Source of the DNA: Streptomyces zhihengii
Lineage (GTDB): Bacteria > Actinomycetota > Actinomycetes > Streptomycetales > Streptomycetaceae
DNA: 64,000 nucleotides
Assembly: GCF_016919245.1 (NCBI RefSeq)
Contig: NZ_JAFEJA010000001.1
Span: forward strand, 496,001 to 560,000
Reading direction: 5' to 3'
Position numbers and translations under genes: made by a program. The notes below the pieces were generated by a model, which saw only the letters and a program-made list of their open reading frames with translations, was not told the origin of the DNA and searched no databases. Positions 56,762 to 64,000 of the stretch are shown here, piece by piece; positions within the stretch are counted from its first letter, which is position 1; each line of letters opens with the position of its first letter.

Positions 56762-57799
56762 GTGGGTTCCCATCGCCGCCCCAAACCTGCCCGTTCACGC
56801 GGTGCGGGAATGCTGACCACCACGGCCGCGGCCGCCGTCGTCCTCTCCGCGCAGACGGCTTCGGCCGACCCGCTGCCCGATCCCGGCAAGAAGGGCGTGG
56901 AGGCCGAGGTCGCCCGTCTCTACGAAGCAGCTACGCAGGCGACGGAAAAGTTCAACGGGGCGAAGGAGAAGGCCGACGCGCTGCAGAAGGAGGTCTCCGA
57001 GCTGCAGGACGCCGCGGCCCGCAAGCAGGCCGATCTCCATGTGCTGCGCGAGCAGGTGGGTTCGTTCGCGGCGGCGCAGTACCGGGCCGGCGGCCTCGAC
57101 CCGTCGGTGCAGCTGATGCTCTCCGGCGACCCCGACTCCTTCCTCGACCGGGCGGGTGCGCAGCAGCGGGTGGGCGAGCGCCGGATGACCGCACTGCGCC
57201 TGTACCAGGCCGAGCAGCGGCAACTCGGGCAGCAGCGCGCGGAGGCGAGCCGCAAACTGGCCGACCTGGAGGCGTCCCGTGCCGAGCAGCGGCGCAAGAA
57301 GTCGGAGGTCCAGGGCAAGCTCGCCGAGGCGCAGAAGCTGCTCAACACCCTCTCGGCCGAGGAGCGGGCACGTATCGCCGCCGAGGACGAGCGGGCCGAC
57401 CGGGCGGGCGCGCGGGCCGACCTCGGCGACGAGCGGAGCGCCTCCGCGCGCGGCGCCCAGGCGTTCGCCGCGGCGAAGAGCCGTGTCGGCATGCCGTACG
57501 TGTGGGGGGCCACCGGCCCGGGTTCGTTCGACTGCTCCGGCCTGACGTCCTGGGCGTTCAAGCAGGCCGGCGTCTCGATACCCCGCACCTCCCAGGCCCA
57601 GGCCGGCGTGGGCACACGGATCGGCTCCCTGGGCGACCTGCGTCCCGGAGACCTGATCATCATGCGCACCGACCTCAGCCACGTCGGCTTCTACGCGGGC
57701 AACGGCCAGATCCTCCACTCCCCCAAGCCCGGCGCGCAGGTCCGCTACGAGTCGATCGCGCGCAGCGGCATGCCGTTCATGTGGGGCGTCCGGCTCTGA
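56762..57799 (+). CDS. Secreted NlpC/P60 peptidoglycan hydrolase
   Basis: A 345-aa exported protein. GTG 56762 (AGAGGAG upstream) gives VGSHRRPKPARSRGAGM before a signal peptide ending near TASADP. Residues about 45-220 are a long coiled coil (KFNGAKEKADALQKEVSELQDAAARKQADL...). The C-terminal NlpC/P60 domain has catalytic Cys in GSFDCSGLTSWAF, His in DLSHVGFYAGNG and the later His in ILHSPKPG. It cleaves stem peptides; the coiled coil probably controls access, as in RipA-like enzymes. Confidence 0.94.
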   Translation: MGSHRRPKPARSRGAGMLTTTAAAAVVLSAQTASADPLPDPGKKGVEAEVARLYEAATQATEKFNGAKEKADALQKEVSELQDAAARKQADLHVLREQVGSFAAAQYRAGGLDPSVQLMLSGDPDSFLDRAGAQQRVGERRMTALRLYQAEQRQLGQQRAEASRKLADLEASRAEQRRKKSEVQGKLAEAQKLLNTLSAEERARIAAEDERADRAGARADLGDERSASARGAQAFAAAKSRVGMPYVWGATGPGSFDCSGLTSWAFKQAGVSIPRTSQAQAGVGTRIGSLGDLRPGDLIIMRTDLSHVGFYAGNGQILHSPKPGAQVRYESIARSGMPFMWGVRL

Positions 57800-57818
57800 G
57801 CCGGCCCGCGCCGCCCGG

Positions 57819-58730
57819 TCACACGGGCCCGCAGACCGCCGCCAGCGGCAGCATCGGGACACCGGCGGCCAGCACCAGGACCGCGATCCAGGCGAACCTC
57901 GGCGGCCGCTTGCCCGGGTCGAGCACCCGGTGGAGCCGCAGCAGCGTCCCCGGGCCGCCCGCGCCGAGGGCGGGCGCCGGTGCCCGCCCGGCGGCGACCT
58001 CGCACAGGGCGGTGGCCAGCGCGTCGGACGAATGGCCGTGCAGGGCCCGGTCGTCGGCGAGCATCTCCAGCAGGAGCGACGTCTGCTCCTGGGCGTGGCG
58101 GGCGAGCGGCAGGCCCGGGAAGGCACCCGCGAAGGCCCGTCCGGCCAGGTGCAGCAGATGGTGGCGGCCCCGCAGATGCGCCCGCTCGTGCGCGACGACC
58201 GCCCGGATCTGTTCACCGGTCAGGATGTCGCAGGCACCCCGGGTGATCACGACGACCGGCCTCCTGGCCGGGACGCAGTAGGCGGCCGGCTCGTCGTGGT
58301 CCACGATCAGCGCGTCGTACTCCGGTGCCTCGCGTCCGACGTGCCGCAGCAGCCGCAGATGATCGCGGCGGGCGCGGCGGGCGGCCACGACGGACCGCAC
58401 CAGGAAGAGCAGGGGCCAGAGCAGGACGAGACCCGGTGCGGCCAGCGCCGCGATCTCCAGCCAGGTGGGACTCGTACCGCTCAGCGGGGCGTCCGCCTCC
58501 AGGCCGCAGGCGCTGAGGAATCCGACGAGCCCGTCATGAATGTGCCGCTCGCGCAGGGCGAGTTCGTAAACGGAGAGCGCGGCCGTGAGGAGGAAGGTAA
58601 CCGTCAGCACCTGCCAGGCCACCACCCCGTGCCGCGGCGCGCGGTGCGGCCACCCGGCCCGGACCAGGACGGACGGCACCAGCACGCCGACGACCACCGC
58701 CAGTGCGGCCAGCAGCACCGCCGTCGTCAC
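57819..58730 (-). CDS. M56 (BlaR1-like) membrane metallopeptidase
   Basis: A 303-aa membrane protein, GTG 58730. Helices at about 3-25, 33-55, 92-115 and near the C-terminus; zinc motif HExxH is in RAVVAHERAHLRGRHH (about 176-190), with a possible third ligand Glu in LLLEMLADDRAL. It has no penicillin-binding sensor domain, as in most actinobacterial BlaR-like proteins. It should cleave the BlaI repressor upstream. Its start overlaps the stop of the last mini-ORF of the minisatellite. Confidence 0.9.
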   Translation of the reverse strand: MTTAVLLAALAVVVGVLVPSVLVRAGWPHRAPRHGVVAWQVLTVTFLLTAALSVYELALRERHIHDGLVGFLSACGLEADAPLSGTSPTWLEIAALAAPGLVLLWPLLFLVRSVVAARRARRDHLRLLRHVGREAPEYDALIVDHDEPAAYCVPARRPVVVITRGACDILTGEQIRAVVAHERAHLRGRHHLLHLAGRAFAGAFPGLPLARHAQEQTSLLLEMLADDRALHGHSSDALATALCEVAAGRAPAPALGAGGPGTLLRLHRVLDPGKRPPRFAWIAVLVLAAGVPMLPLAAVCGPV

Positions 58731-58950
58731 GGACCCTGCCGCCTCTTCGCGGCCCGCAGCGCCGCCGTCGTCACGAACCCTGCCGCCTCTTCGCAGCCCG
58801 CAGCACCGCCGCCGTCACGAACCCTGCCGCCTCTTCGCAGCCCGCAGCACCGCCGCCGTCACGAACCCTGCCGCCTCTTCGCAGCCCGCAGCACCGCCGC
58901 CGTCACGAACCCTGCCGCCTCTTCGCAGCCCGCAGCACCGCCGCCGTCAC
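58727..58950 (-). other. Chain of five GTGA-coupled mini-ORFs between BlaI and M56 genes
   Basis: Mini-ORFs on the minus strand at 58950-58903, 58906-58859, 58862-58815, 58818-58771 (all VTAAVLRAAKRRQGS) and 58774-58727 (VTTAALRAAKRRQGP). Each is 48 nt with a 4-nt overlap, hence the 44-bp period. A GGCAGGG site precedes each GTG. The first overlaps the BlaI stop, the last the M56 start. Translation is not shown, but coupling is preserved exactly. Confidence 0.7.
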
Positions 58951-58987
58951 GAACCCTGCCGCCTCTTCGCAGCCCGCAGCGCCGCCC
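58741..58987. repeat. 44-bp minisatellite, about 5.6 copies, forming coupled mini-ORFs
   Basis: Units start at 58741, 58785, 58829, 58873 and 58917, with a partial unit from 58961. Copies 2-5 are identical, copy 1 has a few changes. On the minus strand each unit encodes a 15-residue mini-ORF VTAAVLRAAKRRQGS ending in TGA that overlaps the next GTG (GTGA). The repeat derives from the last codons of blaI and the blaI-M56 junction. Confidence 0.95.
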
Positions 58988-59315
58988 GCAGCGCCTCGGC
59001 CTCGCCCGGGGAGATCTTCTCGACGAAGCTCGCCATGACCCCCGCGGTGTCCTGACTGCCCTCCAGCGCCTCCCGCATCCGGGACGCGGTGTACTCCTGC
59101 CGCGTGCAGGTGACACGGTACGACCAGGTCCGGCCGTCCATCTCCCGCGACAGCATGCCCTTGCCGCACAGGATGTCGGCGACCGTCTTGACCGTGCTGT
59201 AGGCGAGCGGACGTGTGCGGGTCAGGTCGTTGAGGACCTCGCGGGCGGTGGCGGGGCGCCCCCAGGACCACAGGCGGTCCATGATCTCCGCTTCGAGATC
59301 GCCCAGCTGACGCAC
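58947..59315 (-). CDS. BlaI/MecI-family repressor
   Basis: A 122-aa winged-helix repressor; GTG 59315 after GGAGGGAG. MRQLGDLEAEIMDRLWSWGRPATAREVLNDL and YSTVKTVADILCGKGMLSREMDGRTW are the family core. The C-terminus AALRAAKRRQGS is the source of the repeated mini-ORF sequence. It probably represses its own operon until cleaved by the M56 peptidase. Confidence 0.93.
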   Translation of the reverse strand: MRQLGDLEAEIMDRLWSWGRPATAREVLNDLTRTRPLAYSTVKTVADILCGKGMLSREMDGRTWSYRVTCTRQEYTASRMREALEGSQDTAGVMASFVEKISPGEAEALRAALRAAKRRQGS

Positions 59316-59447
59316 ACCCGCTCCCTCCGGCCCGGCCCCGCACGCCCCCGTGGCGCCACCCGGCCATCGTAGCCGCGGGGCCGCCCGCCCCGTCCGGTGC
59401 CGGGTGGCCCCGGAGGCTGCCCCTTCGGGGACGGCCCGGCGATCTCG

Positions 59448-60545
59448 CTACCGGCCGGGCGCCTGCGGCGGTGTTCCGCCCCCGCGCCGGCGGTCCCCGT
59501 CCCCCTGGCGTTCCGTTCGGGCGCGCACGGCCTGGACAGACCAGGTGAACGCGGGCGCCAGGCTCTCCGGAGCGGGCCAGTCGTTGATCACCGCGAGCAG
59601 TCGGAGGTACCGGTCCCGGCGCGGGTCGCCCGCATGCTCCAGCCGGGCCAGCAGCAGGCGGCGCAGCTCGGTGTCGTCGGGGCGGCCGAGGGCCCGCGCA
59701 TGGTGGGCCGCGAGCTCCGCGACGATCGGATCGGCTTCGCGCGACGCCGGGGCGATGCCCGCCGCCAGGGCGGGGCCGACCCGGTCGCGGACGACCGCGC
59801 CGAGGTCGCGGCGCGGGACGGTGGTGCCGCTCTGCGCCTGTTCGGCCGCGAGGTCCTCGGCCATGCGCCGCACGCCGGCACGGAAATCCGGGTCCGCGGT
59901 CAGCTCGGCCCACTCCGCCCAGGCCCGGAGCTGCTCGGCCTCGGGCCTGTCCGGCAGTTCGGGGGTCATCGAGCGCCTGACCCCCGCCAGCGCGGAGTCG
60001 CCGGCGGGGCGGGCGTCGGGGCCGGGGCCGGGGCGGGCGTCGGGGCCGGGGCGGGCGTCGGGGCCGCGGTCAAGGTCGGGGCGGGTGTCGGGGTCGGGGC
60101 GGGCGTCGAGGCCGCCGAAGGCGGCGTCGAGGAAGTCCGCGATCAGACGCCGGCGTTCGTCCTGGGAGAGCCGGGCGAGCTTGTGCATGAGATCCGTCTC
60201 CTCAGCAGTGAGTCCGCGCTCGGCCACCGCCGTCAGCACCGCGTGCCGCAGGCGCAGGACGCGGATGTGCACGGCCAGGGCCTCGGCGTGCGTCGCGGCG
60301 ACCTCGGGGAGCGAGACCTCCCGGTCCACGACCCGGCGGATCGTGGGCAGGTCCACTCCCAGCTCGCGCAGGGTCCGCACGAGGTCGAGGCGCGCGACGG
60401 CGTGGATGCCGTAGCGGCGGTAGCCGGCCGGGCTGCGGTCCGTCGGCGTCACGATCCCGCGATCGGAGTAGAACCGGATGGTCTTGACCGTCAGGCCGGT
60501 CCGCCGGGCCAGTTCGCCGATCGAGTAGAGCATGTCGCCGTCCAT
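59448..60545 (-). CDS. MerR-family transcriptional regulator
   Basis: A 365-aa regulator. ATG 60545 after AAGGTGG. N-terminal MerR domain MLYSIGELARRTGLTVKTIRFYSDRGIVTPTDRSPAGYRRYG (about 5-50), coiled coil, then a degenerate Arg-Pro-Asp/Gly repeat (about residues 147-182; RPDPDTRPDLDRGPDARPGP) and a C-terminal helical domain of about 180 residues. Much longer than classical MerR, so the C-terminus is probably a ligand- or effector-binding region. Confidence 0.92.
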   Translation of the reverse strand: MDGDMLYSIGELARRTGLTVKTIRFYSDRGIVTPTDRSPAGYRRYGIHAVARLDLVRTLRELGVDLPTIRRVVDREVSLPEVAATHAEALAVHIRVLRLRHAVLTAVAERGLTAEETDLMHKLARLSQDERRRLIADFLDAAFGGLDARPDPDTRPDLDRGPDARPGPDARPGPGPDARPAGDSALAGVRRSMTPELPDRPEAEQLRAWAEWAELTADPDFRAGVRRMAEDLAAEQAQSGTTVPRRDLGAVVRDRVGPALAAGIAPASREADPIVAELAAHHARALGRPDDTELRRLLLARLEHAGDPRRDRYLRLLAVINDWPAPESLAPAFTWSVQAVRARTERQGDGDRRRGGGTPPQAPGR

Positions 60546-60557
60546 GCGCCCACCTTG

Positions 60558-60580
60558 GCGTCTCCCCCTACGGGAGACGC
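60558..60580. promoter_or_regulatory. MerR-type operator
   Basis: Perfect inverted repeat GCGTCTCCC (60558-60566) and GGGAGACGC (60572-60580) with 5-bp spacer, 13 bp upstream of the MerR start. The form fits autoregulation. Confidence 0.7.
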
Positions 60581-60754
60581 AAGCCCCGCCGCTTGCCGAT
60601 CGCTCCGCGGGCTGCGCCCAGGGTCCGCACCGCCGCCGCTCCCGCCGCGCGATCGCCGTTCTTGCGAAGGCTTGACCAGGTCTGGTTTCGTCCGGCGGAC
60701 AGGACGCGTAGCGTCGGGGAGGAGCGGGGGCCGGACCAGCCGGGAGGACTGGGC

Positions 60755-61708
60755 ATGCAGACGTTGTCGTTCCGCAGTCAGAACTTGGAGGAGACACAGG
60801 AGTTCCTGTCGTCGGCGTACACGCCGATGAGGATCGGTGGCCGGCCGAGGGAGACCGGTGCGTCGATCTCGCGGCGGCAGGTCGACGGGCTGATGATCGA
60901 CAAGCTCGATTTCGACTACACGATGGCCTACGACGCCGGCTCCCTGGGGAAGGTCTGTCTGATCACGGTGCACCGGGGCTCGATGGTGGACCTCACCGAC
61001 GGCCGGAACGACGTGTGCGGCCCCGGCGAGACGTATCTGATCGCCCCACCCGATCTGCCCTACCTGGGCGAGGTGCGGGGGGCGCGGTACACGATCGCGA
61101 TGTTCGACCCCGCACTGCTGGACGACGTGGCCGCGACCGGGTCCGGTCACCAGGGGCCCGTGCGGTTCACCGGCCAGTTCCCCGCCGACCGGGAGGGCCA
61201 CCGGCGCCTGGGCTCCACGATCGCGTTCCTGCGCGACAGCGTGCTCGCCGACCCGGACGCGGGCCCGCTGGTCGTGGAGACCGCCGCACGCCACCTGGCC
61301 GCGGTCACCCTGGCCACGCTGCCCACCACCGCCGCGGCGGACGAACCCGGGCTCGCCGACAGCCGCGACGCCCACACCGAGACGCTGCGCCGCGCGATGG
61401 CGTACATCGAGGACAACGCCCACCGGCCCATCGGCCTCGCCGACATCGCCACCGCCGTGTCCGTCACCCCGCGGGCCGTCCAGTACGCCTTCCGCCGGCA
61501 CGCCGACACCACCCCGCTCGCCCACCTGCGCCGCGTCCGCCTCGGCCGGGCCCACACCGAACTGCTCGACGCCGCCCCGCACAGCGCGAGCGTGAGCGCG
61601 GTGGCGGCACGCTGGGGCTTCGCCCACGCGGGCCGCTTCGCCGCCGGCTACCGCGAGATCTACGGGGTGTCGCCCAGCACCACCCTCCACGGCAACCGAC
61701 ACCGGTAG
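60755..61708 (+). CDS. AraC-family transcriptional regulator
   Basis: A 317-aa regulator; ATG 60755 after GGGAGGA. N-terminal cupin-like AraC-binding domain, then two HTH motifs: RPIGLADIATAVSVTPRAVQYAFRRHADTTPLAHLRRVRLGRAH and SAVAARWGFAHAGRFAAGYREIYGVSPS. Divergent from the MerR gene. The target is unknown. Confidence 0.92.
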   Translation: MQTLSFRSQNLEETQEFLSSAYTPMRIGGRPRETGASISRRQVDGLMIDKLDFDYTMAYDAGSLGKVCLITVHRGSMVDLTDGRNDVCGPGETYLIAPPDLPYLGEVRGARYTIAMFDPALLDDVAATGSGHQGPVRFTGQFPADREGHRRLGSTIAFLRDSVLADPDAGPLVVETAARHLAAVTLATLPTTAAADEPGLADSRDAHTETLRRAMAYIEDNAHRPIGLADIATAVSVTPRAVQYAFRRHADTTPLAHLRRVRLGRAHTELLDAAPHSASVSAVAARWGFAHAGRFAAGYREIYGVSPSTTLHGNRHR

Positions 61709-61779
61709 CCCGCGCCGACCGTCCCGCACGCGTCGGTGCCCCGTCCCGACGGACCCGCGGTGCACCCGCTCGCTGTCCC

Positions 61780-61948
61780 GCACCCGTCCGCGCCCGTCCC
61801 GGCGGACCCGCGGCGGACCCGCTCACCGCCCCGCACCCGTCCGCGCCCGTCCCGGCGGACCCGCGGCGGACCCGCTCACCGCCCCGCACCCGTCCGTGCC
61901 CGTCCCGAGGACCCGCGGCGGACCCGCGGCGGACCCGCTCACCGCCCC
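61780..61948. repeat. 53-bp tandem repeat, three copies
   Basis: Copies at 61780-61832 and 61833-61885 are identical or nearly so; a third at 61886-61948 is degenerate with an 11-bp internal duplication. A diverged fragment precedes at 61737-61779. It lies in the gene-free gap between two convergent AraC genes and has no spacers. Confidence 0.9.
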
Positions 61949-61968
61949 GCGCCGGGCGCGCCCGGCAA

Positions 61969-62020
61969 GGGGCCCTGCGCCGGGCACACCCGCCATGGCG
62001 CCCGGCCGGCGCAGGGCCCC
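61969..62020. terminator. Bidirectional terminator between the AraC genes
   Basis: Perfect 15-bp arms GGGGCCCTGCGCCGG (61969-61983) and complement (62006-62020) with a 22-nt loop that itself contains a short palindrome. Confidence 0.78.
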
Positions 62021-62041
62021 GGCACGGGGTCGCCGCCCCTG

Positions 62042-63043
62042 TCAGCGCCGGGGACCCGGCACGGCGCCGTCGTGCAGGGTGCGCGAGGGGGCCACGCCGT
62101 AGGCGCGCCGGTAGGCGGCCGTGAAGTGGCTCGGGTTGGTCCACCCCCAGCGGCTCGCGACCGCCGCGACCGTCGTTCCGTCGCCCCTCTCCCCCGCCAG
62201 GAGCTGGGCGTGCGCCCGCTCCAGCCGCACCCTGCGCAGGAAGGCCATCGGCGAGGTGTCCAGGTGGCGGGCGAAGCCGTACTGCAACGCCCGGCCGGTG
62301 ACCCCGGCGACGTGTGCGATGTCGGCCAGCGACAGCGGACGCCCGGCGTGTTCGCGGATGTGCTCCACGGCGCGCCGCACCCCGGCCGGGCCCACCCGGC
62401 CGGGGTCGCGGGAGCCGGGGCCGGGCCGGGTGAAGTTGCTCGGGAACACGTCCAGGGCGGTCACGGCGACGAGGCGGGCGACGGTGTCCGCGACGAGCGG
62501 CGCCACCGGCCCGTCGCGCACCACATCGCCCGCGTAGCGGACCATCGCGCCCCAGCGCTCGTGCAGCGCCGCCGTGGGCGGCATCAGCGACCCGAGGCGC
62601 AGCGCGGTCTCGTCACCGGCCGGGAAGCCCGCCGCCGCCCGCAGCAGGTCGACGGGCAGGGAGACGGTGCGGGCGGCCACGGCGTCCAGGCGGCCCCGGT
62701 AGCCGGCGCCCGGATCGCACGGCGCCCACGCCTGCCCCGGCCCGGCGGCCGCGGCCAGGGTCGCGGAGCGCGTCTCGACGTGGCCCGAGTCCATCCAGGT
62801 CACCGCGAACAGCGGGAACTCGTCCACCTCGAAGCCGAACCGGCACGGCACGCTCATCTCGTCCGCGCACAACCCCGCCGCCGCACTGCGCACCGCTTCG
62901 ACGACCGGGGAGCGGCCGACCCCGTCCAGCGTGAGACGGCAGGTCAGCCCGTACAGGCGGTGCAGGCTCTCCACCACCGCCTGCTCACCGGCGGCCCGTA
63001 CCCGCAGCGGGCCGTGCCCCTGCGCGCTGTCGGTCGCTGACAC
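62042..63043 (-). CDS. AraC-family regulator (AraC_binding_2 type)
   Basis: A 333-aa regulator. GTG 63043 after GAGGGAG. C-terminal HTH pair: RPLSLADIAHVAGVTGRALQYGFARHLDTSPMAFLRRVRLERAHAQLL and AAVASRWGWTNPSHFTAAYRRAYGVAPS. The N-terminal domain is of the cupin-like AraC_binding_2 type. It resembles the neighbouring AraC protein and may be a divergent paralogue. Confidence 0.92.
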   Translation of the reverse strand: MSATDSAQGHGPLRVRAAGEQAVVESLHRLYGLTCRLTLDGVGRSPVVEAVRSAAAGLCADEMSVPCRFGFEVDEFPLFAVTWMDSGHVETRSATLAAAAGPGQAWAPCDPGAGYRGRLDAVAARTVSLPVDLLRAAAGFPAGDETALRLGSLMPPTAALHERWGAMVRYAGDVVRDGPVAPLVADTVARLVAVTALDVFPSNFTRPGPGSRDPGRVGPAGVRRAVEHIREHAGRPLSLADIAHVAGVTGRALQYGFARHLDTSPMAFLRRVRLERAHAQLLAGERGDGTTVAAVASRWGWTNPSHFTAAYRRAYGVAPSRTLHDGAVPGPRR

Positions 63044-63366
63044 CCGTGCTCCCTCGGTCGGAGCCTGAACGGACAGGCTCCACGCATACGGCACGCCGTG
63101 CCGGGACGCCAAACCCGGTCCCGGAAACGAAACCGCCGGAGTGCGCCGGGGGGACCGGCCGTCCCGGCTCCGGGCCGCTGCCCCAGATCTGGGGTGGCGA
63201 AACCGGCTGATTCCCAGATGTAGTGTGGGCGGAACTGGTGAGTCGCCGAGCCTCCCCCGCTCGGAGGAGCTCGGTGCCGGGCTGTGGGCCGGGGGTGCGC
63301 ACGCCGTCGGGAACGCCCGGCCCAGCAGGTGCGCCCGCGCAGAGGGCCGGGGAATCGACGTGAGGG
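63044..63366. promoter_or_regulatory. Divergent gap between AraC regulator and nucleoside kinase
   Basis: No gene is supported in these 323 bp. It holds the promoters of both genes; no operator stood out. Confidence 0.4.
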
Positions 63367-64000
63367 ATGGCAGTGATCTGTGTCGGCGGCATGATCGGCA
63401 TCGGCAAGACGACTGTCGCCGAGCTCCTCGCCAAGGAGCTGGGCGGCGAGGTCTTCCGCGAGAGCGTGGACGACAATCCGATCCTCCCGCTCTTCTACAC
63501 CGCCTCCGCCGAGGAGATACAGGCGAAGCGCTATCCGTTCCTGCTCCAGCTCTACTTCCTGCAGACGCGGTTCGCCTCGATCAAGAGGGCGTACAAGCAG
63601 GGGAACAACGTCCTGGACCGGTCGATCTACGAGGACTGGTACTTCGCCAAGGTCAATCACGACCTGGGGCGCATCAGCTCCCTGGAGATGCGGCTGTACG
63701 AGGGCCTGCTCGACGAGATGATGCGCGAGATCGACGGCCTCCCCTACCGCAAGGCACCCGATCTCATGGTCTACCTCAAGGCGGACTTCTCCACGGTGCT
63801 GCGGCGCATCGGGATCCGCGGCCGTGAGTACGAGCAGGACGAGAGCCTCGTCGAGTACTACCGGGCGCTGTGGTCGGGCTACGACGACTGGGTGCTGAAG
63901 CACTACTCGGCCAGTGACGTCCTCGTCGTCGACATGGATCACACGGACGTGGTGCACGACGCCGACGACGCGGCACGTGTCGCACAGGCGGTCAAGGACG
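63367..64000 (+). CDS. Deoxynucleoside kinase family protein (3' end cut by window)
   Basis: 211 codons visible. ATG 63367 or GTG 63373; the GAGGG site at 63362-63366 fits the GTG better. P-loop GGMIGIGKTTVAELLAKELG at about residues 7-26, then the LID and base-recognition segments VFRESVDDNPILPLFY, LDRSIYEDWYFAKVNHDLG and the RIGIRGREYEQ arginine stretch. These are family features of dGK/dCK-like enzymes, which phosphorylate deoxynucleosides in salvage. Confidence 0.93.
   Translation, partial: MAVICVGGMIGIGKTTVAELLAKELGGEVFRESVDDNPILPLFYTASAEEIQAKRYPFLLQLYFLQTRFASIKRAYKQGNNVLDRSIYEDWYFAKVNHDLGRISSLEMRLYEGLLDEMMREIDGLPYRKAPDLMVYLKADFSTVLRRIGIRGREYEQDESLVEYYRALWSGYDDWVLKHYSASDVLVVDMDHTDVVHDADDAARVAQAVKD

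Noticed and set aside
58741..58987. CRISPR array
   Set aside because: Repeat units abut directly, with no unique spacers and no cas genes.
61780..61948. CRISPR array or coding repeat
   Set aside because: Contiguous 53-bp units without spacers; no start or ribosome site supports a protein.

Overview
The window is a very GC-rich actinobacterial chromosome segment and almost certainly Streptomyces. Support comes from the strong third-position G/C bias, frequent GTG starts, the many ATGA/GTGA stop-start overlaps, and the families present: ECF sigma factor with RskA-type anti-sigma, class F sortase, a carotenoid cluster, DUF5914-type Rieske protein, PucR, and a BlaI/M56 pair. I see no rRNA, tRNA, insertion sequence, prophage or CRISPR array. 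The gene content reads as accessory or chromosome-arm DNA.

Layout. 1-7.8 kb: end of a SNF2-type helicase coupled to a SWIM zinc-finger protein; a Tat-exported amidase; a GAF-domain regulator followed by an aldehyde dehydrogenase; a TIM-barrel-like protein divergent from a TetR regulator with palindromic operators between them. 8.1-11.7 kb: an IMP-cyclohydrolase-like (PurO-type) gene, a frameshifted DUF4394 secreted protein, a universal-stress-protein remnant and an intact two-domain universal stress protein. 11.8-14.9 kb: a minus-strand operon of DUF4397 surface protein, class F sortase, ECF sigma factor and anti-sigma factor. 15.3-24.3 kb: a carotenoid locus of two convergent operons, crtE-crtI-crtB-Rieske oxygenase and hemH-crtY-crtU, able to make isorenieratene and possibly a hydroxylated product; a lipocalin lies next to it. 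25-27.6 kb: XRE regulator divergent from a zinc alcohol dehydrogenase and cupin. 27.8-32 kb: two-component system, D-Ala-D-Ala carboxypeptidase and a VanJ-like membrane phosphoesterase.

33.3-39.0 kb is the most unusual part. A cobalamin riboswitch precedes a tightly coupled operon: a 21-codon small ORF, a PduX-like GHMP kinase, a cysteine-synthase-fold PLP enzyme, an ATP-grasp ligase, an MFS exporter and a SAM methyltransferase, closed by a perfect 15-bp-stem terminator. This looks like a small biosynthetic pathway for an exported amino-acid-derived molecule made under cobalamin or cobalt limitation. I do not recognise it as a described pathway.

39-64 kb: ferric-reductase-like membrane protein, DinB, CorA, RidA/HxlR pair, a secreted WxxVG-repeat protein, a GNAT enzyme, a set of molybdenum enzymes (sulfite-oxidase-like protein, fused [2Fe-2S]/molybdopterin hydroxylase plus FAD subunit, and a 1413-aa nitrate reductase-flavoprotein fusion) around a PucR regulator, a DsbA-like thioredoxin, an NlpC/P60 hydrolase, a BlaI/M56 pair joined by a 44-bp minisatellite that forms a chain of coupled mini-ORFs, MerR and two AraC regulators, and a deoxynucleoside kinase cut by the window end.
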